Assembly: GCF_900091655.1 (NCBI RefSeq)
Contig: NZ_LT594621.1
Location: forward strand, 806,001 to 870,000
Reading direction: 5' to 3'
DNA length: 64,000 nt
Origin: Culturomica massiliensis
GTDB lineage: Bacteria; Bacteroidota; Bacteroidia; Bacteroidales; Marinifilaceae
Part shown: positions 8,741-16,716 of the stretch, piece by piece
How positions within the stretch are numbered: the first letter of the stretch is position 1
Layout of the letters: each line of letters opens with the position of its first letter
The notes under the pieces: generated by a model
Database searches by the model: none
Told to the model about the DNA's origin: nothing
The model's input: only the letters and a program-made list of their open reading frames with translations
Program-made: the position numbers and the translations under genes

Positions 8741-9689
8741 ATTCGCCCATTAATCCGCGTCCGCTCTTTTTTATCTGGTTTTCTTCTTTCAGCATTACAA
8801 CGGCTTTATCCAGGATTCCGTTTATAAATCCTCCGCTTTTAGGAGAACTATAGGACTTGGAAATTTCAATATACTCGTCCAAGGTAACTTTTACCGGTAT
8901 AGAGGGGAAATGTTTCAGTTCAGCTATGGCTGTGGCCATGATCAGTTTATCCATATCGGAAATACGTTCGATTTCCCAGTTACGGATAAATTTATCTACA
9001 ACCCGGAGATTGTCCTGGTTTTCGTTTATTGTTTTGCGCAATAGTTTCCTGGCAAAATCGGTATCTTCTTCCGTGTTGTAAATCGGGTAGAGGATATTAC
9101 TGTCTTCGTTATCTCCTTCTTTTATATTTTTAAGGGTACGGTAAACGACATGCATTACCAGTTCAAAATCATCGTTCCAATATATATTTATATCTTCCAG
9201 CGTTTGATAGAATATATCGCTCGGAGCAATTAATTCTGTAAACAGGTCGAGAACCAGTTGTTTGTGGTCCTGAAAGTTGACTTCCGGTTTTTCCATATAA
9301 GCCTGATAAGGCGGAAATTCCTGTAGGGTGTTGTAAAAGAAATTGATAATTTCCTGGTTTTCATTCCAGGAAATCGGATTATTGAGTAGGTATGTTCTGA
9401 ACTTTTTATTATTATTGAGGATAGAAAAAACCGGGTTGTCGATAAACCGGGTATTGGGATGAAGATCCGCTTCCGTTACGAAATGCCTGTTTTTGGCGGC
9501 ATCGATTTTAAGGAAAGCTTTGCGTTGTAATTCTGATAAAAGTAAGAGGATTTGATAGTAAAGATCTGTACTTTTTTCAATACTTTTTAATAAGTCACGC
9601 TCGGCTTCTGCCAGGGATGCTCCTTCTTTTTTGTAGTAAGCATACAGGAGTTGCAGTACTTTTATCCGGATTAATCTTCTGCTTGTCAT
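8739..9689 (-). CDS. nusB: Transcription antitermination factor NusB (long Bacteroidota form)
   Basis: A 316-residue protein whose C-terminal 130 residues are the helical NusB RNA-binding domain (RRTLKNIKE, DKFIRNWEIERISDMDKLIMATAIAELKHFPSIPV, then VTLDEYIEISKSY and GGFINGILDKAV). NusB acts with NusE/S10 on boxA RNA in rRNA antitermination. The N-terminal part (MTSRRLIRIKVLQLLYAYY) starts like NusB but is followed by an insertion of about 150 residues, roughly doubling the length of the E. coli protein (139 residues). Long forms are usual in Bacteroidales. A perfect -7 box lies upstream at 9722-9729. Confidence 0.9.
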   Translation of the reverse strand: MTSRRLIRIKVLQLLYAYYKKEGASLAEAERDLLKSIEKSTDLYYQILLLLSELQRKAFLKIDAAKNRHFVTEADLHPNTRFIDNPVFSILNNNKKFRTYLLNNPISWNENQEIINFFYNTLQEFPPYQAYMEKPEVNFQDHKQLVLDLFTELIAPSDIFYQTLEDINIYWNDDFELVMHVVYRTLKNIKEGDNEDSNILYPIYNTEEDTDFARKLLRKTINENQDNLRVVDKFIRNWEIERISDMDKLIMATAIAELKHFPSIPVKVTLDEYIEISKSYSSPKSGGFINGILDKAVVMLKEENQIKKSGRGLMGE

Positions 9690-9721
9690 TTTTATGAAGA
9701 ACGATTTGTTATTTGCAGGCG

Positions 9722-9729
9722 CAAAAGTA
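9722..9729 (-). promoter_or_regulatory. -7 box of the nusB promoter
   Basis: Minus-strand TACTTTTG, matching TAnnTTTG, 33 bases upstream of the nusB ATG. No clear -33 TTG. Confidence 0.45.
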
Positions 9730-9769
9730 GTAAATTAATTTAAATGTGAGAATTGAAAATTGAAAATTA

Positions 9770-9777
9770 TATCTTTG
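9770..9777 (+). promoter_or_regulatory. -7 box of the DUF4835-recN promoter
   Basis: TATCTTTG, matching TAnnTTTG. An in-frame ATG at 9779 touches this box and would precede the transcription start, so the box argues for the downstream start at 9818. Confidence 0.55.
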
Positions 9778-9817
9778 CATGATAATACAAGATGAAAAAA
9801 TGGATAATCGGTTCTGT

Positions 9818-10723
9818 ATGAAGAAAGGTTGGTTGTTGATATGTCTGGTGATTTTGGGCTGTCGTGTATATGCCCAGGAACTGCGTTGTAATATTTCTGT
9901 TTCTACACAAAAGATACAGGGAACGAACAAGGAGTTATTTACGAATATGCAGCGGGATATGTATGAGTTTGTAAATAATAAACGTTGGTCTTCCAATGTT
10001 TTTTCCTATGATGAACGTGTCGAGTGCAGTATGCAGTTTACGCTGGAAGAACAAATCGGAAGTGATCAGTTCAGGGGCAGCCTGCAGGTGAGAGTGAGCC
10101 GGCCGGTATATAATTCATCCTATAATACGGTGTTGCTGAATTTTAAAGACAATGACATCGATTTTCGTTACCGGGAGTTTGAGACCCTGGAATATAATGA
10201 ATCGGGGCAAAATACGGAATTGGTGAATTTGCTGGCGTTTTATGCCAATATCATATTGGGATTGGATTATGATAGTTTTTCTTTAATGGGAGGAAATGAG
10301 TTTTTCAATAAGGCTGAAAACATTGTTGCTCAGTGTCAGAATGCCCGGGAATCCGGCTGGAAATCGTTCGAGAGCCGCAGGAACCGGTATTGGCTGATCA
10401 ATAATTTGCAGGACAGGAGTTATGCTTCCGTCCGGGAGTGTATATACCGGTATCACCGGCTGGGACTGGATGTAATGGCGGAGAATGTCACGGACGGCCG
10501 TTTGGAGTTGTTGTCTGCCTTGGAATTGTTGCAGAAAGCACATCGGGCTAAGCCTAATTCATATATATTGCAGGTGTTTTTCGATGCGAAGTCGGATGAA
10601 ATCGTCAATATATTCAAACCTGCCTTTACGGATGAACGGAAACGGATATACAATATTGTTTCCGAGGTTAATCCGGCAAATTTATCAAAGTACAGTGTTT
10701 TGATTGAAAATAAGACGAATTGA
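9818..10723 (+). CDS. DUF4835 family exported protein
   Basis: A Sec signal peptide (MKKGWLLICLVILGCRVYAQ) follows the ATG at 9818, giving 301 residues. The body (LRCNISVSTQKIQGTN, RWSSNVFSYDERVECSMQF, LQVRVSRPVYNSSYNTVLLN) matches DUF4835, a Bacteroidota family of unknown function usually found beside recN. The in-frame ATG at 9779 overlaps the promoter box and would add 13 residues before the signal peptide, so I reject it. The stop is one base before the recN ATG, implying one operon. Confidence 0.85.
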   Translation: MKKGWLLICLVILGCRVYAQELRCNISVSTQKIQGTNKELFTNMQRDMYEFVNNKRWSSNVFSYDERVECSMQFTLEEQIGSDQFRGSLQVRVSRPVYNSSYNTVLLNFKDNDIDFRYREFETLEYNESGQNTELVNLLAFYANIILGLDYDSFSLMGGNEFFNKAENIVAQCQNARESGWKSFESRRNRYWLINNLQDRSYASVRECIYRYHRLGLDVMAENVTDGRLELLSALELLQKAHRAKPNSYILQVFFDAKSDEIVNIFKPAFTDERKRIYNIVSEVNPANLSKYSVLIENKTN

Positions 10724-10724
10724 T

Positions 10725-12386
10725 ATGATAGAAAGTATTCATATTAATAACTATGCCCTGATCGATAAGACGGAGATCGGGCTGGAAAAAGGATTTTCTG
10801 TTATTACCGGAGAGACGGGGGCCGGAAAGTCCATTCTATTGGGAGCAATTGCTTTGACGCTGGGGCAACGGGCGGATGTTTCTGCATTGATGAACCGGGA
10901 GAAGAAATGTGTTGCCGAAATCGTTTATCAGGTGAAGGGGTATCCTTTGGAGGCGTGGTTTGAAGCGAATGAGCTGGATTATTCCGACGAGGTGGTTGTT
11001 CGCCGGGAAGTTACGCCGGAAGGTAAATCCCGTTGCTTTATCAACGATACGCCGGTCAGTAATCGTCTGTTGAAGGAGTTGGGCGGATTTTTGATCGATA
11101 TACATTCTCAGCATCAGTCGTTGCTTATCGGTCAGCCTGAATACCAGACCGAAATATTGGATGTTTTTTGCGGTAACGGGGAATTGCGGAGTATCTATCG
11201 GCAACATTACGATAAAAGAAAGAAAAAGCTGATTGAGTTAGAGACATTGAAAGAAAAAGCTTTTGAAGCTGCCAGGGAGGAAGATTACCTGAAATTTCGT
11301 TTCAGCCAGTTAGAGGGAGCTAATTTGAAGCCGGGGGAGAAAGAAGAGTTGGAAGCCGAACTGACCGTTTTATCGAATGCAGAGACGATAAAAACCAATT
11401 TCGGGCATTTGACCTATCAATTGCGGGATGCCGAAAATGCAGTGATTCCCGTATTAAAAAATTGTAAAAACACGATCGCTTCTTTACGGAAAGTCGTAAA
11501 AGAAGCAGAAGACTATGAGGGACGTTTGCAGTCCGTTTTGCTGGAGTTAAAGGATATAGCAGACGATGCAGAAGGGAGGGCCGAATCGGTGGGCCTTGAT
11601 CCGCGGCGTATAGAGACCGTAAATGCGCGTCTTAGTGAAATATACGATCTGATGCTGAAATACAAGGCCGAGGGAGTGGAAGAACTTCTGGCTGTCAAAG
11701 CCGGCATTATAGATAAGTTGAATGGTATACAAAACTCCACGGAGGAGATAGAGAAATTAACCAGGGAAATTCAGGAGACGGAAGAGCAGATGCACACGCT
11801 GTCACTTCAAATCCGGGAATCGCGTAAGAAAGGCAAAGGACGTCTGGAAGAAGAAATGAGGAAGTTGCTTCAGGAGTTGGGAATCAGGCATGCTTGTTTT
11901 GAGGTACTTATTACTCCGGTGGAAGCTTTTTTACCGACGGGAACCGATGAAGTCCGGTTTTTGTTTGCAGCCAATAAGAATCAACAACCGGGGGAAATTG
12001 CGAAAGTGGCTTCAGGAGGAGAAATTTCCCGGGTTATGTTATCTTTAAAGTATATTTTGTCGAAGAACAAACAATTGCCGGTTATCGTATTCGATGAGAT
12101 CGATACCGGCTTATCCGGCGAAGTGGCGCATCGCATGGCACAGATGATGCAGGAAATGGCAACGCGCATGCAGGTTATCAGTATATCTCATTTGCCTCAG
12201 ATTGCTGCGGCGGGGAATTGTCATTTTAAGGTGTATAAGGAAGATCATTCGGAGCATACGGTTTCCCGTATCCGGAAACTGGCTCCGGAGGAACGGGTAA
12301 AGGAAATAGCAGGAATGATCAGCGGAAGTGAGATTTCTGCAGCCGCTTTAGAGGCTGCGAAGAATTTGTTGAATTTTAAATTTTAA
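10725..12386 (+). CDS. recN: DNA repair protein RecN
   Basis: SMC-like ATPase of double-strand break repair, 553 residues from the ATG at 10725. The N-terminal head has Walker A (ITGETGAGKSILLGAI) and the RecN-type IDIHSQHQSLLIG Q-region. A coiled coil fills roughly residues 155-380. The C-terminal head has the signature KVASGGEISRVMLSLK, Walker B (PVIVFDEIDTGLSGEVA) and the ISISHLPQIAA switch. An upstream TTG in frame lies inside the preceding gene and is unlikely to be used. Cytoplasmic, acts with RecA. Confidence 0.95.
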   Translation: MIESIHINNYALIDKTEIGLEKGFSVITGETGAGKSILLGAIALTLGQRADVSALMNREKKCVAEIVYQVKGYPLEAWFEANELDYSDEVVVRREVTPEGKSRCFINDTPVSNRLLKELGGFLIDIHSQHQSLLIGQPEYQTEILDVFCGNGELRSIYRQHYDKRKKKLIELETLKEKAFEAAREEDYLKFRFSQLEGANLKPGEKEELEAELTVLSNAETIKTNFGHLTYQLRDAENAVIPVLKNCKNTIASLRKVVKEAEDYEGRLQSVLLELKDIADDAEGRAESVGLDPRRIETVNARLSEIYDLMLKYKAEGVEELLAVKAGIIDKLNGIQNSTEEIEKLTREIQETEEQMHTLSLQIRESRKKGKGRLEEEMRKLLQELGIRHACFEVLITPVEAFLPTGTDEVRFLFAANKNQQPGEIAKVASGGEISRVMLSLKYILSKNKQLPVIVFDEIDTGLSGEVAHRMAQMMQEMATRMQVISISHLPQIAAAGNCHFKVYKEDHSEHTVSRIRKLAPEERVKEIAGMISGSEISAAALEAAKNLLNFKF

Positions 12387-12390
12387 TGAT

Positions 12391-13239
12391 ATGGCGTATA
12401 ACTTATTAAAAGGAAAAAAAGGAATTATTTTTGGGGCATTGAATGAAATGTCAATTGCCTGGAAAGTGGCAGAATTGTGTCTGGAAGAAGGGGCGCAGAT
12501 CGTATTGACCAATACACCGTTGTCGATCCGTATGGGGGAGATCCAGGATTTCGCAGCCAGGCATAACGTTCCGTTAATCCCTGCCGATGCTACGAATACG
12601 GAGGATTTGACACATTTACTGGAAGAGGCAATGAAACATTTCGGGGGAAAGGTGGATTTTATATTGCATTCTATCGGCATGTCTTTGAATGTCAGAAAAA
12701 AACGTTCGTATGACGATCTGGATTATGATTTTCTGCAAAAGACCCTGGATATTTCGGCTGTTTCTTTCCATAAAGTTCTGCAATGTGCCAAGAAATTGGA
12801 TGCTATAAATGAGTGGGGATCGGTTGTCGCTCTTTCATATGTTGCTGCACAGCGTACGATGTTCGAATACAACGATATGGCAGATGCTAAGGCTATGCTG
12901 GAATCCATTGCCCGTAGTTTCGGGTATATTTACGGTCGGGAAAAGAAGATCCGGATCAATACGGTTTCCCAGTCGCCCACTATGACTACGGCAGGAAGCG
13001 GTATCAAAGGATTCGATTCTCTGATAGATTTTGCCGATCGTATGTCTCCGCTGGGGAATGCGAATGCAGAGGAGTGTGCCGGATATTGTGTTTGTTTGTT
13101 TTCGGATCTGACCCGCAAGGTAACGATGCAGAATTTGTATCATGACGGAGGTTTCTCGAGTATGGGTATGAGTTACCGGGCTATGCATCAGTATAATAAG
13201 AGTTTTGACAATTGTGACGAAGTCAAAACGGAACAATAA
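12391..13239 (+). CDS. fabI: Enoyl-[acyl-carrier-protein] reductase (NADH), FabI type
   Basis: Last step of the fatty acid elongation cycle. 282 residues, an SDR fold with a FabI-type N-terminus (LLKGKKGIIFGALNEMSIAWKVA). The catalytic Tyr-x6-Lys is in EYNDMADAKAML, with the HSIGMS and INTVSQSPTMTTAGSGIKG segments, and GGFSSMGMS near the C-terminus. Divergent Bacteroidota FabI proteins may differ in triclosan response, which cannot be read from this sequence. It starts 4 bases after recN and is followed by an exonuclease gene 14 bases on, so probably cotranscribed. Confidence 0.92.
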   Translation: MAYNLLKGKKGIIFGALNEMSIAWKVAELCLEEGAQIVLTNTPLSIRMGEIQDFAARHNVPLIPADATNTEDLTHLLEEAMKHFGGKVDFILHSIGMSLNVRKKRSYDDLDYDFLQKTLDISAVSFHKVLQCAKKLDAINEWGSVVALSYVAAQRTMFEYNDMADAKAMLESIARSFGYIYGREKKIRINTVSQSPTMTTAGSGIKGFDSLIDFADRMSPLGNANAEECAGYCVCLFSDLTRKVTMQNLYHDGGFSSMGMSYRAMHQYNKSFDNCDEVKTEQ

Positions 13240-13253
13240 ATATTCGTTTGAGT

Positions 13254-13826
13254 ATGTATTTATTTTTCGATACGGAAACCACCGGTTTACCGAAACGCTG
13301 GAATGCTCCGGTAACGGATGTAGATAATTGGCCCCGTTTGGTACAGTTGGCCTGGATCGTTTCGGATAACGAAGGCAATACGCTTCGCAGCCGGAATGTT
13401 ATTGTCCGTCCGGAAGGTTTTACAATACCCTGGGAGGTATCCAGAGTACATGGAATCACGACAGCTATTGCTATGGAGAAAGGTGTGGATTTGCAAGGTG
13501 TGTTGGAAGAATTTTCGAAAGAGATAGATGAATCACAGGTGTTGGTCGGACATAATATCAGTTTTGACGAATGTATCGTCGGGGCCGAATTTGAACGGCT
13601 GCATATGATGACTTCTCTTTTTCTGAAACCCAAATATTGTACGATGAAAGGTTCTACGGATTATTGTCGTTTACCGGGGAAAAAAGGGTATAAGTCGCCG
13701 AGATTGTCAGAGTTGCATCAGGTCTTGTTCGGGAAAGGCTTTGAAGACGCTCATAATGCGATGGCTGATGTGGAGGCGACGGAACGGTGTTTTTGGAAAT
13801 TAAAGAGTTTGGGTGTAATAAGATAA
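13254..13826 (+). CDS. DnaQ-like DEDDh 3'-5' exonuclease
   Basis: A 190-residue exonuclease-fold protein. Exo I is FFDTETTGLP (metal-binding Asp and Glu), Exo II is VGHNISFDECIVGAEFER, and Exo III is HNAMADVEATERCF, giving the DEDDh set. Such proteins act as the proofreading epsilon subunit or as stand-alone 3'-5' exonucleases. This one is short, with no UvrC or BRCT fusion. It lies just upstream of dnaB, which fits a replication or repair role. The ATG at 13254 is preferred over an in-frame TTG two codons upstream. Confidence 0.85.
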   Translation: MYLFFDTETTGLPKRWNAPVTDVDNWPRLVQLAWIVSDNEGNTLRSRNVIVRPEGFTIPWEVSRVHGITTAIAMEKGVDLQGVLEEFSKEIDESQVLVGHNISFDECIVGAEFERLHMMTSLFLKPKYCTMKGSTDYCRLPGKKGYKSPRLSELHQVLFGKGFEDAHNAMADVEATERCFWKLKSLGVIR

Positions 13827-13856
13827 TAATTTATTGTTTGTAATTCCGGTTGGATT

Positions 13857-15407
13857 ATGGCTAAAAAAACAGAGTATACGAAGACAAATAATTATAAGGA
13901 TTTGCCTTCTGAATATGGAAAAGTGCCTCCGCAGGCGGTGGACCTGGAGGAAGCTGTATTGGGGGCTTTAATGCTTGAAAAAGATGCTTTTGCCGTGGTG
14001 GGGGATTTATTGAAACCGGAATGTTTTTATAAAGATGCCCATCAACGGATATTCCGGGCAGTTCATCAGTTGTTTATCAAGGATGAGCCTGTCGATTTAC
14101 TGACTGTCAGTGAAAAATTGAAGAGTACAGGGGAACTGGAGCAGGTGGGAGGATATTATTATCTTTCTCAACTGACTTCCCGGGTGGCTTCTGCGGCACA
14201 TATTGAGTTTCACGCGCGGATTATTGTGCAAAAATTCATACAACGGAAATTAATCGGAGTATGTACGGAATTGCAGGATATGGCCTATGATGAAGCTACT
14301 GATGTAGCGGATCTTGTCGACAAGGCGCAGAAATCGGTGTTCGACATTGCTGACGGTAATATTCAGAAAGATACGGCAGAAATCGCTCCCATTATTGAAG
14401 ATGCCATCCGGGGAATAGAAGCTGCCAGCAAACGCCCGGACGGTATCAGCGGTATTCCTTCCGGCTTTACGGCACTGGACGAAGTTACTTCCGGCTGGCA
14501 AAATTCCGATCTGGTGATTATTGCGGCACGTCCTGCTATGGGAAAAACGGCTTTTGTGCTTTCTATGGCCCGGAATATGGCTGTTACTTACAAGCAGCCG
14601 ATCGCTGTTTTTTCTCTGGAAATGTCTTCCGTCCAATTGGTGAACCGTTTGATTGCCAGTGAGACGGAACTCGGCTCCGAAAAAATTAAGAACGGCCGGT
14701 TGTCGGAAGACGAATGGAAGCATTTGCACAGTAAGATCAAGACTTTAATTACGGCGCCGATTCTGGTGGACGATACGCCGGCTTTGTCTATTTTTGAATT
14801 GCGGGCCAAATGCCGGCGTTTGAAGCAGAAATACGATATCAAAGTGATTATCATCGACTATTTGCAATTGATGACGGCGGGAGCGGATATGCGGGGAAAC
14901 CGGGAACAGGAAGTCAGTATGATCTCCCGGCAATTGAAAATTATTGCTAAAGAATTGAATATACCCGTGTTGGCACTTTCACAGTTGAATCGTGGTGTCG
15001 AATTGCGTACCGGGGATGCTAAAAAACCGATGTTGTCCGACTTACGTGAATCCGGAGCAATTGAACAGGATGCCGATATGGTGTTATTTATCCACCGGCC
15101 TGAAAAGTACGGTATCATGACGGATGCACAGGGAAACAGCCTGAAAGGTATTGCGGATATTATTATCGCAAAACACCGTAATGGTGCTGTGGGAGAAATT
15201 CAGTTGCGTTTCCGCAGTGAATTGACGCAGTTCTGTGATTTGGAAACGACGTCTCCTTTCCATTCCGAAACGAGTACCGGGGAATTGGTAACACAGACAT
15301 TTACGTCGAAGATGAACGACGAACCGGTTCCTCCGTTGGATACTTCTTTTGAAGAAGGTGCCAAGGCATTTTCGAACCCGGGTTTTCCGGGAGAAGCCCC
15401 GTTTTAA
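13857..15407 (+). CDS. dnaB: Replicative DNA helicase DnaB
   Basis: Hexameric 5'-3' helicase of the replication fork, 516 residues. The N-terminal DnaB domain starts with PPQAVDLEEAVLGALMLEKDAF. A linker precedes the RecA-like C-terminal domain with Walker A (AARPAMGKTAFVLS), EMSS, Walker B (VIIIDYLQLM) and the SQLNRGVE arginine-containing segment. The last 50 residues are a low-complexity tail that is usual in Bacteroidota. No intein is present. It follows the exonuclease gene by 30 bases. Confidence 0.95.
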   Translation: MAKKTEYTKTNNYKDLPSEYGKVPPQAVDLEEAVLGALMLEKDAFAVVGDLLKPECFYKDAHQRIFRAVHQLFIKDEPVDLLTVSEKLKSTGELEQVGGYYYLSQLTSRVASAAHIEFHARIIVQKFIQRKLIGVCTELQDMAYDEATDVADLVDKAQKSVFDIADGNIQKDTAEIAPIIEDAIRGIEAASKRPDGISGIPSGFTALDEVTSGWQNSDLVIIAARPAMGKTAFVLSMARNMAVTYKQPIAVFSLEMSSVQLVNRLIASETELGSEKIKNGRLSEDEWKHLHSKIKTLITAPILVDDTPALSIFELRAKCRRLKQKYDIKVIIIDYLQLMTAGADMRGNREQEVSMISRQLKIIAKELNIPVLALSQLNRGVELRTGDAKKPMLSDLRESGAIEQDADMVLFIHRPEKYGIMTDAQGNSLKGIADIIIAKHRNGAVGEIQLRFRSELTQFCDLETTSPFHSETSTGELVTQTFTSKMNDEPVPPLDTSFEEGAKAFSNPGFPGEAPF

Positions 15408-15428
15408 ATGTATTAAGTGAATCGTAAG

Positions 15429-16700
15429 ATGGAGTGCATAAAAAAGTTGCAAGGTATTATATTCCTGTTTTTTATATTCCTTTTTGTAGAAGGTAAGGCG
15501 AATCATTTGTTGATTCCGATGGATGATGTGCAGACGAATCATTTGAAGGCTTATGGAGTGGCTTACCATGCGTTGAAGAACGGTTATGAAATTCAATGGC
15601 TGATTAATTACAGAGGAGGGGCATTTGTATTGCCTTTTACGCCGGAAGGACGTACTGAGTGCCTGTTGAAAGGGGTCGCTTTTGAAGTCATACCTCCGTC
15701 CCGGTTAAATGCTATCCTGAGCGAGATCGCTTCTCCGGAAGTGAATGCCGATGCGATAAAATTGGAAAAAGCGCCTAAGATCGCCGTTTACTCCCCCAAG
15801 GAGAAAAAGCCTTGGGACGATGCTGTGACATTGGCGTTGACCTATTCAGAAATACCCTACGATGTCGTATATGATTCGGAGATTTTGGACGGTAAGTTGA
15901 AGGATTACGATTGGTTGCATTTGCATCACGAAGATTTTACCGGACAATTGGGTAAGTTTTATCGCGGATACCGGCATTTGGACTGGTATAAGGAGGAAGA
16001 GCGGGTGAATTTGCTGACGGCTCAAAAATACGGTTATCCGAAAATTTCCGATTTGAAGAAAGCCGTTGTCAGGACGATCAGGGATTATGTTTCTGCCGGA
16101 GGATTTATGTTTGCGATGTGTTCGGCTACGGATACTTACGATATTGCTTTGGCGGCGATGAACGTGGATATCTGTGCCTCTATGTTCGACGGGGATCCCG
16201 CCGATCCGGATGCGCAGGAAAAATTGGATTTTTCAAAAACATTTGCTTTTAAGGATTTCAAGCTGGAAATGAATCCGAATGTTTATGAGTATTCGAATAT
16301 CGATGTAACGGATACCCGTAAGTTGAGTGAGCGCGACGATTATTTTTCCCTGTTTGAATTTTCTGCCAAATGGGACCCGGTGCCTACCATGTTATGTCAG
16401 AATCACGTAAATGTGATAAAAGGGTTTATGGGACAGACAACGGCCTTTAATAAGGATGTCATTAAGTCGGGCGTATTGATTATGGGAGAGAATAAAGTAG
16501 CCAATGAGGCTCGCTATATTCATGGGGAGTATGGAAAAGGAACCTGGACGTTTTACGGCGGACATGATCCCGAAGATTATCAGCATTTTGTAGGAGATGC
16601 CCCGACGGAACTGGATTTACACAAGCAATCACCCGGTTACCGGTTGATTTTAAATAATGTACTATTTCCTGCTGCAAAGAAAAAACAGCACAAGACTTAA
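15429..16700 (+). CDS. Exported protein often labelled 'asparagine synthetase B' (function unknown)
   Basis: A 423-residue protein with an N-terminal signal peptide (MECIKKLQGIIFLFFIFLFV...) after the ATG at 15429. It resembles a conserved Bacteroidota family that databases commonly call asparagine synthetase B. I see no glutamine amidotransferase N-terminal Cys and no SGGxDS PP-loop, so that name is not supported. The body has a DWLHLHHEDFTG segment and a GGFMFAMCSATDTYDIAL segment that recall a glutamine-amidotransferase-like fold. Probably periplasmic. Its end lies 16 bases before the next ATG, suggesting cotranscription with the LtaS-like gene. Confidence 0.6.
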   Translation: MECIKKLQGIIFLFFIFLFVEGKANHLLIPMDDVQTNHLKAYGVAYHALKNGYEIQWLINYRGGAFVLPFTPEGRTECLLKGVAFEVIPPSRLNAILSEIASPEVNADAIKLEKAPKIAVYSPKEKKPWDDAVTLALTYSEIPYDVVYDSEILDGKLKDYDWLHLHHEDFTGQLGKFYRGYRHLDWYKEEERVNLLTAQKYGYPKISDLKKAVVRTIRDYVSAGGFMFAMCSATDTYDIALAAMNVDICASMFDGDPADPDAQEKLDFSKTFAFKDFKLEMNPNVYEYSNIDVTDTRKLSERDDYFSLFEFSAKWDPVPTMLCQNHVNVIKGFMGQTTAFNKDVIKSGVLIMGENKVANEARYIHGEYGKGTWTFYGGHDPEDYQHFVGDAPTELDLHKQSPGYRLILNNVLFPAAKKKQHKT

Positions 16701-16716
16701 TAAGAAATTGCAAAAT

